Assembly: GCA_026005075.1 (NCBI GenBank)
Contig: BPKJ01000006.1
Span: 1-64,000, forward strand
Length of the DNA: 64,000 bases
DNA from: Lysobacteraceae bacterium
Lineage (GTDB): Bacteria; Pseudomonadota; Gammaproteobacteria; Xanthomonadales; Xanthomonadaceae
Reading direction: 5' to 3'
Below are positions 38,875 to 48,855 of the stretch, one piece after another. How positions within the stretch are numbered: the stretch's first letter is position 1; each line of letters starts with the position of its first letter. A model generated the notes under the pieces. The model did no database searches. It was not told where the DNA came from and saw only the letters and a program-made list of their open reading frames with translations. Position numbers and translations under genes: made by a program.

Positions 38875-40409
38875 TGGCGGCGCAAGGCGGCCAGCTCCTC
38901 CCAGTGGGCCAGCAGGGCGTCCACCACGGCCGGGTCGAACTGGCTTCCCCGCCGTTCGATGAAATGCGCACGGATGGCCGACTCCGGCCACGGCTCCTTG
39001 TAGCAGCGACGGCTGCCAAGGGCATCGAACACGTCCGCGACCGCGACGATGCGTCCGCTGGCGGGGATTGCCTCGCCGCGCAATCCGTGCGGGTAGCCGC
39101 TGCCGTCCCAATGCTCGTGGTGGCTGGCGGCGATCTCCGCGGCCAGGCGGAGCAGCGGGCGCCGCGACAGGTTCAGCAGCTCGGCCCCGATCTGCGCATG
39201 CGTGCACATGACCGCGCGTTCCTCGGGGTCGTGGCGGCCGGGCTTGTTGAGGATGGCGTCGGGGATGGCGATCTTGCCGAGGTCATGCAGCGGTGCCGCG
39301 TGGCGCAGCAGTTCGGCCCGTTCGGGCGGCCACCCCAATGCCCGCGCCAGCCGTTCCGCGATCAGCCCCACGCGCAGGACGTGTGCCGCGGTTTCCTTCG
39401 ACCGGCTCTCGGCTGCCCCCGCGAGGAGGCAGATCATTTCCCGCTGGGCCTCGAGCAGTTCGAGGTTCAGGTGCAGGTTCTCGAAGGCGATCGAGACCTG
39501 CGTGCAGAACAGCTCGACCAGCCTGAGGTCGACCTCGGAAAGCGCGCAGGCATCGCCCACGTAGAGCAGGCACTCGCCATGCTGGCTGTCGGTGAAATGC
39601 AGGACGTAGTGGTCGGTCGCGAACTGGTGCTGCTTGCGCTCGAAGGCACGCTGCAGCGAGCTGCGGAGCTGCTCGGGAAGGGCCGAGGCGTCGGCGCCCC
39701 GGGCGGCCAGGGGCTCGAACTCGCCGGTGGCGGCGGCGATCTGGAACGGCGGCGCGGACCCTGCGGGGCGGCTTGCCGGGGGTGGCACGCGCACGCAGAC
39801 CGCACCGCGCTGCATGCCGGTCAGCCCGGCGAGCTGGGACAGCACGGCCGAGGCGAACTCGGCGGGCGTGTGCCGGGCGTACACCTGGCTGGCCGCGGCG
39901 ATGACCCGTTCCAGCCCGCGCCGCGCCTGATCGACAGCGAGGATGTCGCGGTAGCCGCGCAGCGCGACACGCACCACGGTGGCCAGCTTCTGGCTGGTCA
40001 GCTCGGTCTTGTCCTTGTAGTCGTTGATGTCGTAGTCGTTCGCGACCACCGGTTCCGGTGCACGTCCTGGCTGGCCCGTGCGCAGGACGATCCGGATGAA
40101 GTGGTTGTTCAGCTCGTCGCGGATCCAGCGCACCAGATCGAGGCCGGCATGGTCCGTCTCCATCACCACGTCGACCAGCGCGAGCGCGATGTCGTCCTGG
40201 CTTCTGAGCTGCGTTCGCGCCTCGGCGGCCGAGTGCGCCGCGAGCAGCTGCACGGGCCTGCCTTCGAAGCGGAAGTCGCGCAGTGCGAGGCGCGTGACCG
40301 CGTGCACCTCGGGCTCGTCATCGACGACGAGCACCTTCCACGCCTGCACGTCGGCGAGGTCGATCGCGGGGGGCACCGGATCGTCGAGGAGGTGGATCAG
40401 TTCGTCCAT
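38856..40409 (-). CDS. Response regulator with DUF3369 and HD-GYP domain (cyclic-di-GMP phosphodiesterase)
   Basis: This 517-residue protein has a receiver domain (residues about 23-145; WKVLVVDDEP, phospho-acceptor D80 in ALVDVVMETD), a GAF-like DUF3369 region (about 165-320) and an HD-GYP domain (about 330-510). The HD-GYP motifs are all present: HDLGKIAIPD, HHEHWDGSGYP and GRIVAVADVFDAL. Enzymes with this set hydrolyse cyclic di-GMP. Start ATG 40409 is the first giving the family N-terminus. It is most likely controlled by phosphorylation from the neighbouring propeller kinase, whose 3' end it overlaps on the opposite strand. Confidence 0.92.
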   Translation of the reverse strand: MDELIHLLDDPVPPAIDLADVQAWKVLVVDDEPEVHAVTRLALRDFRFEGRPVQLLAAHSAAEARTQLRSQDDIALALVDVVMETDHAGLDLVRWIRDELNNHFIRIVLRTGQPGRAPEPVVANDYDINDYKDKTELTSQKLATVVRVALRGYRDILAVDQARRGLERVIAAASQVYARHTPAEFASAVLSQLAGLTGMQRGAVCVRVPPPASRPAGSAPPFQIAAATGEFEPLAARGADASALPEQLRSSLQRAFERKQHQFATDHYVLHFTDSQHGECLLYVGDACALSEVDLRLVELFCTQVSIAFENLHLNLELLEAQREMICLLAGAAESRSKETAAHVLRVGLIAERLARALGWPPERAELLRHAAPLHDLGKIAIPDAILNKPGRHDPEERAVMCTHAQIGAELLNLSRRPLLRLAAEIAASHHEHWDGSGYPHGLRGEAIPASGRIVAVADVFDALGSRRCYKEPWPESAIRAHFIERRGSQFDPAVVDALLAHWEELAALRRHYPDPV

Positions 40410-40502
40410 GGCGGGGCTGCCGGGCAGCGTTGGTCCTACCCGGCAACATAAGGCCGAGCAGGCCCGGGTCAACCCGGATTTCCCTGAGGGGCGACCTGGG
40501 GA

Positions 40503-41660
40503 TCAGGCGCGGCCCAGGAAGAGCTCGCGTCCGATCAGCATCCGCCGGATCTCGTTGGTGCCCGCGCCGATGGCGTAGAGCTTGGCATCGCGCAGGATGC
40601 GCCCGGTCGGGAACTCGTTGATGTAGCCGTTGCCGCCGAGGGCCTGGATCGCCTCGAGGGCCACCTGCACGGCGCATTCGCTGGCGTGCAGCAGGACACT
40701 GGCCGGGTCCACCCGGGAGCGTCCGCCACGGTCGTAGTCCATCGCCACCATGTAGGCGTAGGCGCGGGAGGACTGGAGCGCCGTGTACATGTCGGCGATC
40801 TTGGCCTGCATGATGCCGAAACTTCCGACCGGCTCGCCAAACTGGCGGCGCTCGCGGACGTAGGGCAGGGCAATGTCGAGGGCGGCCTGCATCAGTCCGA
40901 TCGGCCCGCCGGACAGGACCAGCCGCTCGGTGTTCAGTCCCGACATCAGCACGCGGACGCCCTGGTTCACCTCGCCGAGCACGTTCTCCTGCGGGATCTC
41001 GCAGTTCTCGAACACCAGCTCGCAGGTGTTCGAGCCACGCATGCCGAGCTTGTCGAGCTTCTGCGCGGTGCGGAAGCCCTTCATCCCGCGCTCGACGATG
41101 AAGGCGGTGATGCTGCGCGAGCCTTCCTCGCGGGGTGCGGTCCGCATGTAGACCACCAGCACGTCCGCCTCCGGACCGTTGGTGATCCACATCTTGTTGC
41201 CGTTCGCGACCCAGACTCCGTCACGCAGCTCGGCGCGACAGCTCATCGAGCCGACCACGTCCGAACCCGCCCCGGGCTCGCTCATCGCCAGCGCGCCCTT
41301 CCATTCGCCGCTGCAGAGCCTGGGCAGGTACTTGCGTCGCTGCGCCTCGTTGGCGTTCGTGTAGAGGTTCTGCACGCACAGGTTGCTGTGGGCCCCGTAG
41401 GACAGGCCCACCGAGCCCGAGGCGCGGGAGATCTCCTCCATGGCGACGACATGTGCGAGGTAGCCCATGCCCGAGCCGCCGTACTCGGTCGGGACGGTGA
41501 TGCCGAGCAGGCCCAGCTCGCCCAGACGCGGCCACAGGTCCTGCGGGAACGCGTTGTCCCGGTCGATCTCGGCCGCACGCGGTGCGATCTCGCTCTCCGC
41601 AAAGCGCCGTACGGCTTCGCGAAGGGCGTCGATGTCCTCGCCAAGAGGGAAGGTGTGCAT
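40503..41660 (-). CDS. liuA: Isovaleryl-CoA dehydrogenase
   Basis: This 385-residue acyl-CoA dehydrogenase oxidises isovaleryl-CoA to 3-methylcrotonyl-CoA in leucine degradation. Family motifs: [16 protein letters not shown] (FAD/substrate site), [30 protein letters not shown] with the catalytic Glu placed as in isovaleryl-CoA dehydrogenases rather than at the C-terminal site of other ACADs, and [20 protein letters not shown]. It follows leucine dehydrogenase on the same strand by about 110 bp, which supports the leucine assignment. Other liu genes are not in the window. Confidence 0.9.
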   Translation of the reverse strand: MHTFPLGEDIDALREAVRRFAESEIAPRAAEIDRDNAFPQDLWPRLGELGLLGITVPTEYGGSGMGYLAHVVAMEEISRASGSVGLSYGAHSNLCVQNLYTNANEAQRRKYLPRLCSGEWKGALAMSEPGAGSDVVGSMSCRAELRDGVWVANGNKMWITNGPEADVLVVYMRTAPREEGSRSITAFIVERGMKGFRTAQKLDKLGMRGSNTCELVFENCEIPQENVLGEVNQGVRVLMSGLNTERLVLSGGPIGLMQAALDIALPYVRERRQFGEPVGSFGIMQAKIADMYTALQSSRAYAYMVAMDYDRGGRSRVDPASVLLHASECAVQVALEAIQALGGNGYINEFPTGRILRDAKLYAIGAGTNEIRRMLIGRELFLGRA

Positions 41661-41774
41661 GGCGGCTCTCCTGTGCGGGCGGGAGGAAGGTCCCGCCCTG
41701 CCGTCGCGGGGGTCCGGGCGCGCTGCCGGTTCGGCACCGCCCGGGGCCGGGGCGCCCCGGGCCGGTGCGGGCCG

Positions 41775-42878
41775 CTACTGACCGCGGGTCCTGCCCAGGA
41801 AGCGGGGCGCGGCGTTGCCCATGTGCGGAAGCTTGATCTTGCCGATGGTGGCGATGCGTTCCTCGGCCATGCGGTCGGCGGCCTTGAAGGTGGGGATGCC
41901 GTCCCGCTTGGCGATCTGGAAGATCTTGCCGACGTTGTAGTAGATCGTGCGCATCATGCGCATGGCGCGCTCGCGGTTGTAACCGTCGAACTCGATCGAC
42001 ACGTTCATCAGGCCGCCGGCGTTGACGGCGTAGTCCGGGGCGTAGACCATCCCGCGCCGCTCGACCTCGAAGCCGATCTCCTCGGTGGCGAGCTGGTTGT
42101 TGGCCGCGCCGCAGATGACCTTGCACTTGAGCCGGGGCAGGGTCTTCTCGTTGATGGTCCCGCCCAGCGCGCAGGGGCTGAAGACGTCGACGTCGCAGTC
42201 GTAGATCTCGTCGGGTCCGACCGCCTCGCAGCCCAGTTCCTCCACGCAGCGGCGTACCGCCTCCTGATTGATGTCGGTGACGAAGACCTTGGCGCCGCGC
42301 TCGCGCAGCAGCTTCGCGTACTCCATGCCGACGTGCCCCACGCCCTGCACGGCGTAGCTGTAGCGGCCGACCTCCTCGTCGCCGAAGGCCACGCTCAGGG
42401 CCGCCATCAGACCCTGCACCGTGCCGTAGGCGGTGAAGGGCGAGGGATCGCCCGAGCCGCCGTGCACCTGATGGACGCCGGTCACGAACTCGGTCTCCTT
42501 GAGCACGTATTCCATGTCGTTGACGTCGATGCCGACGTCCTCGGCGGTGATGTAACGGCCGTTCAGCGAGTTCACGAAGCGTCCGAACGCACGGAACAGG
42601 GCCTCGCTCTTGTCCTTGTTGGGGTCGCCGATGATCACCGCCTTGCCGCCACCGAGGTTGAGGCCGGAGACGGCGGCCTTGTAGGTCATGCCCCGGGACA
42701 GACGGAGAACGTCGTTCAGGGCTTCCTGCTCGCTGGCATAGGGCCACATGCGGGTGCCACCGAGGGCCGGTCCGAGGACGGTGTTGTGGATGGCGATGAT
42801 CGCCTTCAGTCCGGCGTCGCGGTTGTGACAGAAAACGACCTGCTCGTGGCCGGTCTGGCCGATGGTTTCAAAAAGCAT
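41775..42878 (-). CDS. ldh: Leucine dehydrogenase (Glu/Leu/Phe/Val dehydrogenase family)
   Basis: This 367-residue NAD-dependent branched-chain amino-acid dehydrogenase deaminates leucine to 2-ketoisocaproate. Motifs: GPALGGTRMW, the catalytic Lys in GMTYKAAVSGLNLGGGKAVIIGD, and the NAD-binding QGVGHVGMEYAKLL. ATG 42878 (MLFETIG) was preferred because GGAG lies about 7 nt upstream and the family N-terminus fits. ATG 42890 would add four residues. It probably forms an operon with isovaleryl-CoA dehydrogenase. The 290 bp upstream hold no gene. Confidence 0.88.
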   Translation of the reverse strand: MLFETIGQTGHEQVVFCHNRDAGLKAIIAIHNTVLGPALGGTRMWPYASEQEALNDVLRLSRGMTYKAAVSGLNLGGGKAVIIGDPNKDKSEALFRAFGRFVNSLNGRYITAEDVGIDVNDMEYVLKETEFVTGVHQVHGGSGDPSPFTAYGTVQGLMAALSVAFGDEEVGRYSYAVQGVGHVGMEYAKLLRERGAKVFVTDINQEAVRRCVEELGCEAVGPDEIYDCDVDVFSPCALGGTINEKTLPRLKCKVICGAANNQLATEEIGFEVERRGMVYAPDYAVNAGGLMNVSIEFDGYNRERAMRMMRTIYYNVGKIFQIAKRDGIPTFKAADRMAEERIATIGKIKLPHMGNAAPRFLGRTRGQ

Positions 42879-43167
42879 GTGCGGCTCCATGGCGTTGCTC
42901 GGGCCGGGTGTGTCCGGGGGGCCGGACCGCGACTCGGCGACGCGACCGAGGGGTGGATGGCGGATGTACCTGCCGGGCAGCAGCCCGGGCGGCGCGCATT
43001 TTAGACCATTCGCTCTAGGAGGGGGTGGCCGCGGCGATGCCGAGGGCGGCGGCCGGAGGGTCCGTGGCCCTGCATCCGTGGCGGGCGCGAGGGCGTAGGA
43101 TGGACCCGGGGCACGCGCCCCACGCGGCCCCGGGCTGCGTCCTGCCAACCGATGAAGGAGGGTTCTC

Positions 43168-43753
43168 ATGCTGGTCTTGCGCTGTCTTGCTCGTCGCCGT
43201 CACCGCCCTGCTCCTGGATCCGGCCCCGGCACTCGCCGATGCCCGGGAGGACCTCGTTGCGGCCTTCCACAAGGCCATGTCCAAGGGGCACTACACGGCG
43301 CAGGTTCTCACCGAGGCCAAGGGACGTCCCTACCAGAGCAGGGTCGCGGTGATCTTCCCGGACCGCTTCCATCTCCGTACGCCGGACTCCGAGATGGTCA
43401 TCCTTCCCGAGGGCACGTGGATGCAGGCCGGAGGGCAATGGATGAAGGTGCCGATGGACATGAGCCGGATGATCCGCAGCTACAGCAAGGAAGCCATGGA
43501 GAACGGCATGGCCGGCATCCGCGAGGTGCGGGTCGAGGGTAGCGAGGAGGTGGAGGGCTGCCTCGCCGACCTCTACCACTACGAGGCCTCGGGCGAGTTC
43601 ATGGGAGTGAAGAGCGCAAGCCGTCTGGTCGCGGCGGTGTGCCGGGATTCCGGGCTTCCGGTACGGCTGGTCTCCACCGGCGAGCGCGGCGAGAAGGTGA
43701 CCATCCTCTACGACTTCGACAGCGAGGTGACGATCCGACCGCCGGGCGGCTGA
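43168..43753 (+). pseudogene. Exported LolA-like protein with apparent N-terminal frameshift
   Basis: From about 43195 one frame encodes an exported protein: a hydrophobic signal (CAVLLVAVTALLLDPAPALA), then DLVAAFHKAMSKGHYTAQVLTEAKGR, SRVAVIFPDRFHLRTPDSEMVILPEG and a C-terminal EVTIRPPGG. It resembles outer-membrane lipoprotein-carrier-like beta proteins of about 190 residues. The only ATG with a good ribosome-binding site (AAGGAGGG, ATG 43168) is in a different frame that would read only a shadow peptide. A one-base indel between 43168 and about 43195 would join the start to the signal peptide. It may be a real lesion or a sequence error. Confidence 0.6.
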
Positions 43754-43826
43754 GCCTGCCGAACGCTCGCCCACGAACCTGCGGGACGGGTTGCGGCGGC
43801 CTTCGGGCTGGGCCGAGAATGCCGCC

Positions 43827-44438
43827 ATGCCCCAGGAGTCCCGCCTGCCCGATCCCGCCGCCGAACCCGATCCCCGGCGTTGGGTGGAGGAGGTGGCGGC
43901 CGGCCGGTCGGAGGGGCTTGCGGCCTTGTTCGACCGTTATGCCCAGCGCGTGTTCGCAATCGCCGTGCGGGTGCTGCGCTCCGAGGCCGACGCCGAGGAG
44001 GCCGTGGCCGAGGTGTTCGAACAGGTGTGGCGGGATGCGGCCCTCTACGATCCGCGCCGCGGGACGGTGGACGCGTGGATCGCCCGGCTTGCCCATAGCC
44101 GTGCGATCGACCGTCTGCGCCGTCGTCGCGCTCGACCGGATTCCGACTGCGCGCTGCATCCGGAGGACGCCGAGCGTGCGTACCCCGAGCAGCTCGACAT
44201 CGCCCAAGGCCTGCTGGAATCCCTGCAGCGTGAATCCGCCGTGCGAGAAGCCCTCGCCGGGCTGGGCAGGATGCAGCGGCACTGCATCACGCTCGCCTTC
44301 CTCGAAGGGCTCAGCCACGCGGAGATCGCGGCGCGGCTGGGAATGCCGCTGGGGACGGTCAAGTCACACGTGCGGCGCGGCATGCTGGCCATGCGCGCGT
44401 TCCTGGAGAAGCGAGGGTACGGCGGGTGCGAGCCATGA
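43827..44438 (+). CDS. ECF sigma factor
   Basis: This 203-residue sigma70-family protein has region 2 (GLAALFDRYAQRVFAIAVRVLRSEADAEEAVAEVFEQVW, about residues 30-70; VDAWIARLAHSRAIDRLRRR) and region 4 (EALAGLGRMQRHCITLAFLEGLSHAEIAARLGMPLGTVKSHVRRG). There is no region 3, so it is an ECF factor. The downstream cupin resembles the sensory half of ChrR, so it is probably related to RpoE/ChrR-type singlet-oxygen or oxidative-stress units. ATG 43827 gives the usual length. The stop overlaps a 15-codon ORF. Confidence 0.92.
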   Translation: MPQESRLPDPAAEPDPRRWVEEVAAGRSEGLAALFDRYAQRVFAIAVRVLRSEADAEEAVAEVFEQVWRDAALYDPRRGTVDAWIARLAHSRAIDRLRRRRARPDSDCALHPEDAERAYPEQLDIAQGLLESLQRESAVREALAGLGRMQRHCITLAFLEGLSHAEIAARLGMPLGTVKSHVRRGMLAMRAFLEKRGYGGCEP

Positions 44439-44482
44439 GCGGCTGGATCGATGCCATCGCCAGGGCATGGAGGGTCCGATGA
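44435..44482 (+). CDS. Micro-ORF (15 residues) linking the sigma and cupin genes
   Basis: ATG 44435 overlaps the sigma stop (ATGA) and the frame ends at TGA 44480-44482, which overlaps the cupin start codon (CGATGA). It encodes SGWIDAIARAWRVR after the Met, a plausible amphipathic helix. A translating ribosome could pass from sigma through this ORF to the cupin. It may be a coupling device, a relic of a lost anti-sigma N-terminus, or chance. Confidence 0.3.
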   Translation: MSGWIDAIARAWRVR

Positions 44483-44976
44483 ACCGGGACGGCCCACTGT
44501 CTGAGGCGGAAGCGCGGCTGCTGGCGCTCGACCCGGCCGTGCTGGACGCGCTGCTTGCGGCCCTCACCGGGCCCCGGCTGCCGGCGCGGCGCCTCGCGCG
44601 CCTGCGCGCACGGGTGCTCGAGGTCGCGGGGCAGGCGCCGGTGGAGGTCCTGCGCATGGACGCGGCCGCCTTCCGACCGCTGTTTCCCGGGGTCCGGATC
44701 CGGCCCCTGCGCATCGACCGTGCCGGGAACACCCAGTCCAGCCTGTGGCGGATGGATCCGGGTGCGGTCATCCCTGCCCACGACCATGCCGGCGAGGAGG
44801 AATGCCTCGTGCTGGAGGGTTCGATCCTCTGGAACGGCGCGGAGTACCGGGCGGGCGACTATCTGCTGGCGCGGCCCGGGGCGCACCACGAGCCCTTCGT
44901 CGCGCCACACGGCGCCCTGCTCATGATCCGCAGCGAACTCACCCCGGCCCTCGAGCGGGTGTTCGCACAGGGGTGA
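44479..44976 (+). CDS. ChrR-like cupin protein, probable partner of the ECF sigma factor
   Basis: This 165-residue protein has a C-terminal cupin (VIPAHDHAGEEECLVLEGSI, GDYLLARPGAHHEPF) with the His/His/Glu/His metal-ligand pattern of the ChrR sensory domain. In ChrR an N-terminal zinc anti-sigma domain with two His and two Cys binds the sigma factor. Here the first 95 residues contain no Cys and no His, so that zinc site is absent. The start follows GGAGGGTCCG. It may still bind the sigma factor by its N-terminal helices, or may act separately. Confidence 0.75.
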   Translation: MNRDGPLSEAEARLLALDPAVLDALLAALTGPRLPARRLARLRARVLEVAGQAPVEVLRMDAAAFRPLFPGVRIRPLRIDRAGNTQSSLWRMDPGAVIPAHDHAGEEECLVLEGSILWNGAEYRAGDYLLARPGAHHEPFVAPHGALLMIRSELTPALERVFAQG

Positions 44977-45043
44977 TGCAGGCCGTCTGGGGCTTGCAGG
45001 CTCGACGCCAGGCCTGAGGCCGTGGCCGCCGCAGGGGTCGGTA

Positions 45044-45895
45044 CTATTCCTCGATCTGGTCGCGCGCGTACTCGACGTCCAGCTTTTCCATGGCGTCGCG
45101 CGGCTTGAGCCGGCTGGCCTTCTCGAAGGCGGCGGCCGCATCGTCCTCCCGGCGGTCGCCGTACAGCAGGAGCAGGCCGTGGGCGTACTCGATGTGCGCG
45201 ATCGGCGCCTTGGGGGTGAGCCGGGTGGCCTCGAGGAGGAGCTTCTCGCCGGTGCTGGCCTTGGCGCCGTAGGTCAGTCCGCCGATCATGGCGCCGACCT
45301 TGGCCACGATCTCGGCGTGGTAGAGGCCGAGTGCGGAGTGCGCCTCGGCATGTTTCGGAGCCAGTTCCAGCGTACGCTCGAGCGCGGCGCGGACCCGGCC
45401 CGCCAGGCCCTGGGCGAGCGCCTTGGCGATCGAGATGCCCTGCGCATAGCGGCCGAGCGCGAAGGCCATGCGGTAGTGGGTGTTGGGATCGTCCGGGAGC
45501 ACCTGCGTGGCCTCCTCGGCGAGCTCCGCAAGCGCGCGGAAGCGCTCGATGCGCGTGGCCTCGTCCTCGACCAGGTACACCGCGTGGATGCCCCCCGCCT
45601 TCACTGCGACCGAGGCGCCGAGCGGCCCGAGTTCGCGTCCTTCCCGCCACGCCTGCTCGAAGTCACCCCGGTGGTAGGCACGCCAGGCATCCTGCAGCCG
45701 CTCGGCGATCGCCTCGGCCTGCGCCGCCTTGCCCGCCTTCGGGTGGCGCTTGAGCATCTCGCGGATGTGCGCGGCATCGGGGAAGACCTCGCCATCGCCA
45801 GCATGGAGTGCATCCCAGTGCTTCGCGAGCCGCTCGCCGGCGTAGTCGAACGACGTGCTGGGATGGGGGAACTTGGCCCAGGCCTTGCTTGCCAT
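45044..45895 (-). CDS. TPR-repeat protein, unknown function
   Basis: This 283-residue soluble protein has no signal peptide. Helical repeats are visible: AERLQDAWRAYHRGDFEQAWREG, DDPNTHYRMAFALGRYAQG, PKHAEAHSALGLYHAEIVAKVG and DDAAAAFEKASRLKPRDAMEKLDVEY. The N-terminus HPSTSFDYAGERLAKHWDALHAGDGEVFPD is characteristic and not part of a repeat. It is a conserved-looking hypothetical protein; no partner is obvious. Confidence 0.75.
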   Translation of the reverse strand: MASKAWAKFPHPSTSFDYAGERLAKHWDALHAGDGEVFPDAAHIREMLKRHPKAGKAAQAEAIAERLQDAWRAYHRGDFEQAWREGRELGPLGASVAVKAGGIHAVYLVEDEATRIERFRALAELAEEATQVLPDDPNTHYRMAFALGRYAQGISIAKALAQGLAGRVRAALERTLELAPKHAEAHSALGLYHAEIVAKVGAMIGGLTYGAKASTGEKLLLEATRLTPKAPIAHIEYAHGLLLLYGDRREDDAAAAFEKASRLKPRDAMEKLDVEYARDQIEE

Positions 45896-46049
45896 CGAGG
45901 AATCCTCCGCTGCATGCGGCGCAGGTGGGGCCGCCGCGTGGGTAGTGCGATTGTTCTAGACCGGGCGCCTAGGATACGTCAGGCCGCGACCTGCGGCGGG
46001 TCCCGTGCGCGGGGCGCCCAACAGCAATGCATTCCATCGAGGTGAAGCC

Positions 46050-46448
46050 ATGGTCAAGCAAGTCAAGTCGCGCAAGGCAGCAAGGCGCGGTCCCGAATTC
46101 TCCGGTCGCGAGATCTGGCTGGCCGGTCTCGGCGCGGCGGCGCTCACGCGCAAGCAGGGTGCCCGCCTGGTTCAGGCGATGCTGGACGAGGGTTCGCAGC
46201 TGCAGGTGCGGATCGGACAGACCCTGGAGTCGGTCCGCGCACGGCTGGACGAGACCGTCGAGGTGGTGCGCGAACGGGCCGGCTCCGCGCTCGGCGAGGT
46301 GAAGGGCGGCATCGAGAGCCGTCTCGAGCCGGTGCTGGTGCGGTTCGGGCTGCGCCGGGCGCCGGCGCGGCTCCCCGCCGCTGGCCGGCGTTCGGCCGCG
46401 GCTCCCCGCCGCAAGGCGACGGCACGGCGCAGCCGGAAGGCCGCCTGA
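46050..46448 (+). CDS. Phasin-like protein with basic tail
   Basis: This 132-residue protein has REIWLAGLGAAALTRKQGARLVQAMLDEGSQLQ, a phasin-like amphipathic segment, followed by heptad-like helices (LESVRARLDETVEVVRERAGSAL). A Lys/Arg/Ala-rich C-terminal tail resembles the histone-like tails of PhaF/PhaI polyhydroxyalkanoate-granule proteins. Start ATG 46050 follows GAGGTGAAG. No PHA synthase gene is in the window, so a granule role is only inferred. A terminator follows. Confidence 0.75.
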   Translation: MVKQVKSRKAARRGPEFSGREIWLAGLGAAALTRKQGARLVQAMLDEGSQLQVRIGQTLESVRARLDETVEVVRERAGSALGEVKGGIESRLEPVLVRFGLRRAPARLPAAGRRSAAAPRRKATARRSRKAA

Positions 46449-46498
46449 GCCCCAGCGACGGCGTCCGCGGCGCGCGGATGCCACGAACGCACGCAAGG

Positions 46499-46531
46499 CC
46501 CCCGGAAGCGCTGCTCCGGGGGTCGCTTTTT
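46499..46531 (+). terminator. Terminator after the phasin-like gene
   Basis: CCCCCGGA (46499-46506) pairs with TCCGGGGG (46515-46522), loop AGCGCTGC, followed by TCGCTTTTT. It lies 50 bp after the stop codon. Confidence 0.85.
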
Positions 46532-46592
46532 GGGGCGGAAGGACCCTGCCGGCACGGCCCTTTCGGGCCGGCCCGCCAAGGGCGGCGGCCGC

Positions 46593-48814
<2,222 letters not shown>

Positions 48815-48855
48815 TTATGCCGCGCGCCGGCGTTCAGGTTGGTCCCGGCGCGCGG

